This document shows positions 60,205-64,000 of a stretch of 64,000 bases of DNA, piece by piece. How positions within the stretch are numbered: the first letter of the stretch is position 1; the number at the start of each line of letters is the position of its first letter. The translations under genes and the position numbers were made by a program. The notes beneath the pieces were generated by a model that saw only the letters and a program-made list of their open reading frames with translations, was not told where the DNA came from and ran no database searches. Source of the stretch: Scheffersomyces stipitis CBS 6054 (Eukaryota; Ascomycota; Pichiomycetes; Serinales; Debaryomycetaceae); assembly GCF_000209165.1 (NCBI RefSeq), contig NC_009042.1, positions 1,674,001-1,738,000 on the forward strand, written 5' to 3'.

Positions 60205-61200
60205 CTAGTTCTTAACTTCCAAATCGGAACTATGGATATTTAAGTTCTTGAGCAATGGGGTGTCCGAGAAGTTAAAGAGGTAGGCTTGTTCATTGCTGCT
60301 GTCGTTAAAGTGCTTGAATGGCATGTTACATGGAATACAGAACACATCACTGTTTTCCCAGTTTAAAACATTTTCTTCGCCATCATCACCGTAGACGATA
60401 GTGTGACCCTTTCCTTCGTAGACACAGAAAACGAAGGAACTGTTTTCCTGACGTACAGGAGTAGAAGCATTTGGAGAAATTCTCAAAGCTTCAGCACCGA
60501 GAATGGAAGATACAAATTTTTCAGGGTTTTCCTGGTCACGGTATTCGAAAATAGCATAGTCACCTTTAATACTGTCAAGCTTATCTTGAACTGGTTGCCA
60601 TGGGAACTTCATTGGTGTATTATCATTGTCAACTGCTGGGAATCTATCTTCTTCGTAGTGGTTAGTGTAGTTGACTGGAATAGTTTGGAAAATTGGCAAG
60701 TCCAAACCATCCAACCAGATCATTGGACCGCTTCCGTCCTTACCGTGATCGTGCCAGCAGTTTCTTGGGGTCAAAAGCACATCACCTCTCTTCATAGTCA
60801 TTCTTGTACCTTCAACATTAGTAAATCCACCTTGTCCCTCAAGAATGAATCTAAAAGCAAAGGCAACATGTCTGTGTGCTGGAGCAACTTCACCAGGTTT
60901 AATGTATTGAAGACCAGCGTATAAAGTTTCAGTTGTACGTGGTCCTGTCAACTTTGGGTTAACCAACATAAGCACTCTTCTTTCGGCAAGTTCAGTTGGT
61001 ACTAAACGCCCAGATTCATCTAAGATTGGTTTCAATTTTTTGTAGTTCCAGAGGTGAGGCACAGATGTTGGCTTTGGCTTTGGAGGAGATAAGTCCTTCA
61101 AGATATGCCATAAGGGTGCGACATTCTCTAAGGGCATGCTCTTTAAAAAGGCATCATTGTCCTGAGTTTCCTGAGTTTGTGGTGTAGCAGCTGGAGCCAT
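60205..61200 (-). CDS. GDX1: Gentisate 1,2-dioxygenase
   Basis: 331 residues with two cupin domains. The N-terminal cupin has the iron ligands H109 and H111 (PAHRHVAFAFRF) and H150 (CWHDHG); their spacing matches known gentisate dioxygenases. The C-terminal cupin (about 230-310) lacks the His ligands, as in the family. The enzyme splits gentisate to maleylpyruvate with O2. It shares a 401-bp divergent promoter with the hydrolase gene downstream in the pathway, and it lies between the hydroxylase and the hydrolase. Confidence 0.93.
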   Translation of the reverse strand: MAPAATPQTQETQDNDAFLKSMPLENVAPLWHILKDLSPPKPKPTSVPHLWNYKKLKPILDESGRLVPTELAERRVLMLVNPKLTGPRTTETLYAGLQYIKPGEVAPAHRHVAFAFRFILEGQGGFTNVEGTRMTMKRGDVLLTPRNCWHDHGKDGSGPMIWLDGLDLPIFQTIPVNYTNHYEEDRFPAVDNDNTPMKFPWQPVQDKLDSIKGDYAIFEYRDQENPEKFVSSILGAEALRISPNASTPVRQENSSFVFCVYEGKGHTIVYGDDGEENVLNWENSDVFCIPCNMPFKHFNDSSNEQAYLFNFSDTPLLKNLNIHSSDLEVKN

Positions 61201-61601
61201 TGTTAATTTGTTGTATTTGAAATGTTAAAATTCCAAATTAATGAAGCAGAAGTAGTTCGAATTGTAGTTTATATACGATTTGCAATATATGGTACTTTTT
61301 AAAACTGGGTCCCGATATTTCGGATGGGAATATGTGGGGTCGGCCTGTGGAGTGCGGAGTCGGGAACTTGTTCCGTCCCGACTTCATGGTGCGAGAATTT
61401 GAGATCGCGGATTTTTAAGCAACGTAAATCTGAGCCGACACCAAACTGAAAAGTTTCGGAACTTTGATCCGATGCACTTTTGTTCAAGTTTCTTGAAAGA
61501 GGTGGCGCCATGGACTTAATAAATAGCAGAGCAAATCCTGTTAGGGGAATTGTCTTGATTAACGAAACACCTATTTACAAAAAAGATCAATAACAAAAAC
61601 A
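61201..61601. promoter_or_regulatory. Divergent promoter of GDX1 and FPH1
   Basis: 401 bp. TATA-like ttatata (61269-61275) lies about 70 bp upstream of GDX1. Dyads: GTCGGGA (61359-61365) with TCCCGAC (61376-61382), enclosing GGAAC-tt-GTTCC; everted CCG-N6-CGG at 61312-61323; and CGG-N9-CCG at 61457-61471. Such paired triplets are typical targets of fungal zinc-cluster factors. A gagccgacac word near 61432 resembles one in the transporter/hydroxylase promoter. Confidence 0.6.
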
Positions 61602-62483
61602 ATGACCGCTACTTGGAAAAGATTAATCAGATTCGTCGCTCAAGACGGAAAGATCTACAGAGGTGAACCTATCGTCTCTGATGCTGAATATGATGTTGGT
61701 AAGCAATTCTTGCAAGGAAAGCTTATCAAGGCCAAGGTTGTCACTGGTGACATCTTTGATGATGCTGTTGTGACCGACGAAGTTAAGGAAGTAAAGACTT
61801 TGTTGGGTCCACTTACTCCAGACGATGTACCCATGGTAAAATGTATCGGTTTGAACTATATGAAACATATCCAAGAAGGTGGAAGAACCCCACCACCATA
61901 CCCATCTGTTTTTTACAAAACCCGTTTCAGTGTGGCTGACTTTGGTGAAGACATTCCAATTCCTAAGATTGCTCAATCTAAGGTTGACTACGAAGGTGAA
62001 TTGTGTATTGTTATCGGCAAGACAGGTAAGAACATCAAAGAAGAAGAAGCATTGAGCTACGTTGCTGGTTACGTTGCTGGTAACGACGTTTCTGCTCGTA
62101 ACTGGCAAAAGGATCCAGAGTTCGCAGGTGGTGTTCCACAATGGTGTTTCTCTAAGAGTTTTGATAAGTACGCTCCTTTGGGTCCAGCCTTGGTTTCTAC
62201 TCAAGTGATCCAAAACCCAGGCACTCTTAACTTGCAAACTACAGTCAACGGTGAAGTGCGTCAAGACACTAACACCAACGATCTTTTGTTCGGAGTTCCA
62301 AGAATCATTTCTTTCATTTCCCAAAACACTACTTTGGAAAAGGGAACTGTCATTATGACCGGTACCCCAAGTGGTGTTGCCATGGGTATGAAGCCAGCCC
62401 CTGTCTACCTTAAGAATGGTGACATTGTTGAAGTCGCTATCGAACAAATCGGTACCGTTTCTAACAAGATGGCCTTTGAGTAA
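61602..62483 (+). CDS. FPH1: Fumarylpyruvate hydrolase (FAH family)
   Basis: 293 residues. Fumarylacetoacetate-hydrolase fold with metal ligands E131 and E133 (DYEGELCIVIG) and D162 (GNDVSARNWQ), and a C-terminal GTVIMTGTPSGVAMG. An N-terminal cap of about 75 residues precedes the core. In the gentisate route the enzyme splits fumarylpyruvate to fumarate and pyruvate. The same family also contains acylpyruvases, but the neighbouring gentisate dioxygenase makes this assignment likely. Divergent from GDX1. Confidence 0.88.
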   Translation: MTATWKRLIRFVAQDGKIYRGEPIVSDAEYDVGKQFLQGKLIKAKVVTGDIFDDAVVTDEVKEVKTLLGPLTPDDVPMVKCIGLNYMKHIQEGGRTPPPYPSVFYKTRFSVADFGEDIPIPKIAQSKVDYEGELCIVIGKTGKNIKEEEALSYVAGYVAGNDVSARNWQKDPEFAGGVPQWCFSKSFDKYAPLGPALVSTQVIQNPGTLNLQTTVNGEVRQDTNTNDLLFGVPRIISFISQNTTLEKGTVIMTGTPSGVAMGMKPAPVYLKNGDIVEVAIEQIGTVSNKMAFE

Positions 62484-62844
62484 GTAATCAGTATACAGTT
62501 CTTTATAGATTGAATTTAATGGTGCGAGAGAAAATAATTTCAACTTTCAAAATGTGTAAAGATGTCAAATTAATGCTTGGCGAAATCTCGGAAAACCGAT
62601 CCTTCGTTTCAGAGAAGGTTCGGAGTCTGGAGAATCAACTCTAGAGGGCCGAAAAATTCTAAGTGGTGGCCTTTGCATAATTACATCTTACACTGTGTAG
62701 CTTTGGGACGCATGGATTAGGGTACTTCCATAGGCTAATAAAAATTCTTATTACTACGATCTACATAGAATGCCTATATTGGCAAAATGTATGGGAAAAC
62801 ATCCACTTCAACTCTATTTCTAGCTTAACTATATTGTTCAACAG
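62484..62844. other. Convergent 3' region of FPH1 and GFA1
   Basis: 361 bp without a gene. CGG-N4-CCG (cggaaaaccg, near 62590) and two further CGG/CCG words lie here, although the position is downstream of both genes. Confidence 0.45.
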
Positions 62845-63255
62845 CTACAAATATTCGCATTGAGCTCCATCAACAAAACCCTGCTTAACGTCTCCGAAGA
62901 TTGCTTTTTTTGGAATAAAATCACCAAAGCTATTGTCAAGAAGGGTACTTCTGAGGAAGGTGACTTCTCCATTATGCTTCATAGGCTTGGTAAGAATACT
63001 GCAACCGCATTCGCCACAGAATAGCTTCTTCTTGGGAAATCCGCTTTGAGTTTTGGTGATGGTGTATTCCTTCATACTTGAGTTTTTGTCTTGGATCTCA
63101 ACTTTGCTGGTTTCATACTTAGCAAGAACTTGACCCAAGTGTCCAGCACCTTTACGGCAGTCTGTACAGTAACATACCAAAGTAGCTTCTGGCTTCGATC
63201 TAACAGTAAATTCAATCGAACCACACACACATGAACCTCTATATTCTTCCGTCAT
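62845..63255 (-). CDS. GFA1: GFA/CENP-V domain protein, possible maleylpyruvate isomerase
   Basis: 136 residues. Zinc-binding Cys sets of the glutathione-dependent formaldehyde-activating (GFA) fold: GSCVCGSIEF (C9, C11), CYCTDCRKGAGH (C28, C30, C33) and LFCGECGCSI. The gentisate route needs a maleylpyruvate-to-fumarylpyruvate isomerase, often glutathione-dependent, and no other candidate is visible here. In C. parapsilosis a GFA gene lies in the gentisate cluster, and its role is not firmly settled as far as I know. Naming follows that context; the reaction is an inference. Confidence 0.72.
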   Translation of the reverse strand: MTEEYRGSCVCGSIEFTVRSKPEATLVCYCTDCRKGAGHLGQVLAKYETSKVEIQDKNSSMKEYTITKTQSGFPKKKLFCGECGCSILTKPMKHNGEVTFLRSTLLDNSFGDFIPKKAIFGDVKQGFVDGAQCEYL

Positions 63256-64000
63256 TTCAAGTGGTTTTACCTTACTATGCTGATCAACTTGTGACTCTAC
63301 GACAAGAAAAGAAGTGATCTAAATATTCAATTTGTCTTATTGTGGGGTGGCACATGTACGTGTAGAAATATTGTATATTATACCTGCACCCTCTATCAGT
63401 ACAGCGGAACGGATATGGCTAGAAGTCTTAACGGATTCCCCATTCTTTGAAATCAACCAGCTATGCGCGGCCAATGGCAAGTAAAAGAACTAGAAATTCA
63501 AAAAATATTACTGGTAGTGGGGTCCGCTTCCTGATATGCATAAAAAATATGCGGCACGAGATACCGACCCGCTTCTTACACAATATCCAAAAGGCTTGGT
63601 TTTGCAATTTAGCAATATTCGCCCGTGCCAACAACATTAATTTATCAAAATTAATGGACCCCACTAGTCATGTTGACAAGGTTGGTTGCTACAGCTCCGG
63701 GGTTCAAAAGGTGATTTACCCTGGCAAACACAGGAGTCCGGTATTAATTAGATGACGATAATATAGGAGTCACCTCAACTAACAAGTGGTAATTCACTCG
63801 GTTATTTTATTAATCCCCTCTAACTAGGAAAACTAACTAAGCAAACGGAGTTCAAATACTCCCGGCTGATAAAATTCTATTCTAGCTTGAAAACCGATTC
63901 ATATCTTCTCGGTAGAAGAATGGTCCTCCAAATGGACCCGCAGTATCATATAATAATGAATAGAGAACATCGGAAGGAACATGCAAAGGACTACTTTGGG
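63256..64000. other. Gene-free stretch at the window end
   Basis: 745 bp upstream of GFA1. It includes CGG words near the gene (cggaacggat near 63404) that could belong to its promoter. I see no convincing ORF, tRNA, LTR or telomeric repeat. Two frames of 67 and 102 codons overlap on opposite strands and look like chance. Confidence 0.45.

Noticed and set aside
61623..62543. 306-codon minus-strand frame antisense to FPH1
   Set aside because: It is a shadow of a conserved FAH-family gene on the plus strand and has no recognisable motif.

Overview
This is a eukaryotic, budding-yeast window. The single-copy genes are compact and intron-poor, and they include a complex I subunit (NDUFA13/GRIM-19 type), which excludes Saccharomyces. 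CUG codons in the retrotransposons fall where related elements encode Ser or Thr, and I found few or no CTG codons in the single-copy genes I scanned. Both points fit the CUG-Ser clade (Debaryomyces/Scheffersomyces/Candida relatives). I cannot name the species. The Ty5-like clusters resemble those reported for S. stipitis and D. hansenii.

Positions 1 to about 31,935 are a nest of Ty1/copia (Ty5-like) LTR retrotransposons. An old, broken copy of family B (called B0 here) has been split by four full-length insertions, each with a perfect 5-bp target duplication: element A (379-10923), a non-coding element C on the minus strand (11343-15006), D1 (15057-21414) and D2 (22340-28681). Element B (5387-10708) sits inside the 3' LTR of A. 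A, B, D1 and D2 each encode one uninterrupted Gag-Pol protein that starts inside the LTR and reads through the primer binding site. C has no gag-pol, but it keeps LTRs, a primer binding site and a polypurine tract, and it carries about 16 copies of a 50-bp hairpin repeat. A minus-strand full-length solo LTR (29697-30057) and older decayed LTR and pol relics (30058-31935) close the cluster. One such cluster per chromosome marks the centromere in some related yeasts, so this may be a centromere or its flank. That is an inference.

Positions 32,644-53,972 hold dense housekeeping genes: SFH1, an NKP2/Cnl2-like kinetochore gene, TAD3, EST2 (telomerase reverse transcriptase), BUD6, PSE1, RBG1, FUN12 (eIF5B), NDUFA13, PHO13, YPD1 and ALG9. 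Several neighbours share very short or overlapping ends: EST2 and TAD3 share a 95-bp divergent promoter, and NKP2 and TAD3 overlap at their stop codons.

Positions 54,368-63,255 hold a catabolic cluster: a nitrilase, an MFS transporter, a flavin hydroxylase, gentisate 1,2-dioxygenase, a fumarylpyruvate-hydrolase-type enzyme and a GFA-family protein. Apart from the nitrilase, these form the gentisate (3-hydroxybenzoate) degradation set known from Candida parapsilosis: uptake, 6-hydroxylation to gentisate, ring cleavage, isomerisation and hydrolysis. The nitrilase beside it might supply aromatic acids. The transporter/hydroxylase and dioxygenase/hydrolase pairs are divergent, and their shared promoters are rich in CGG/CCG triplets of the kind bound by zinc-cluster regulators. 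No regulator gene is visible in the window.
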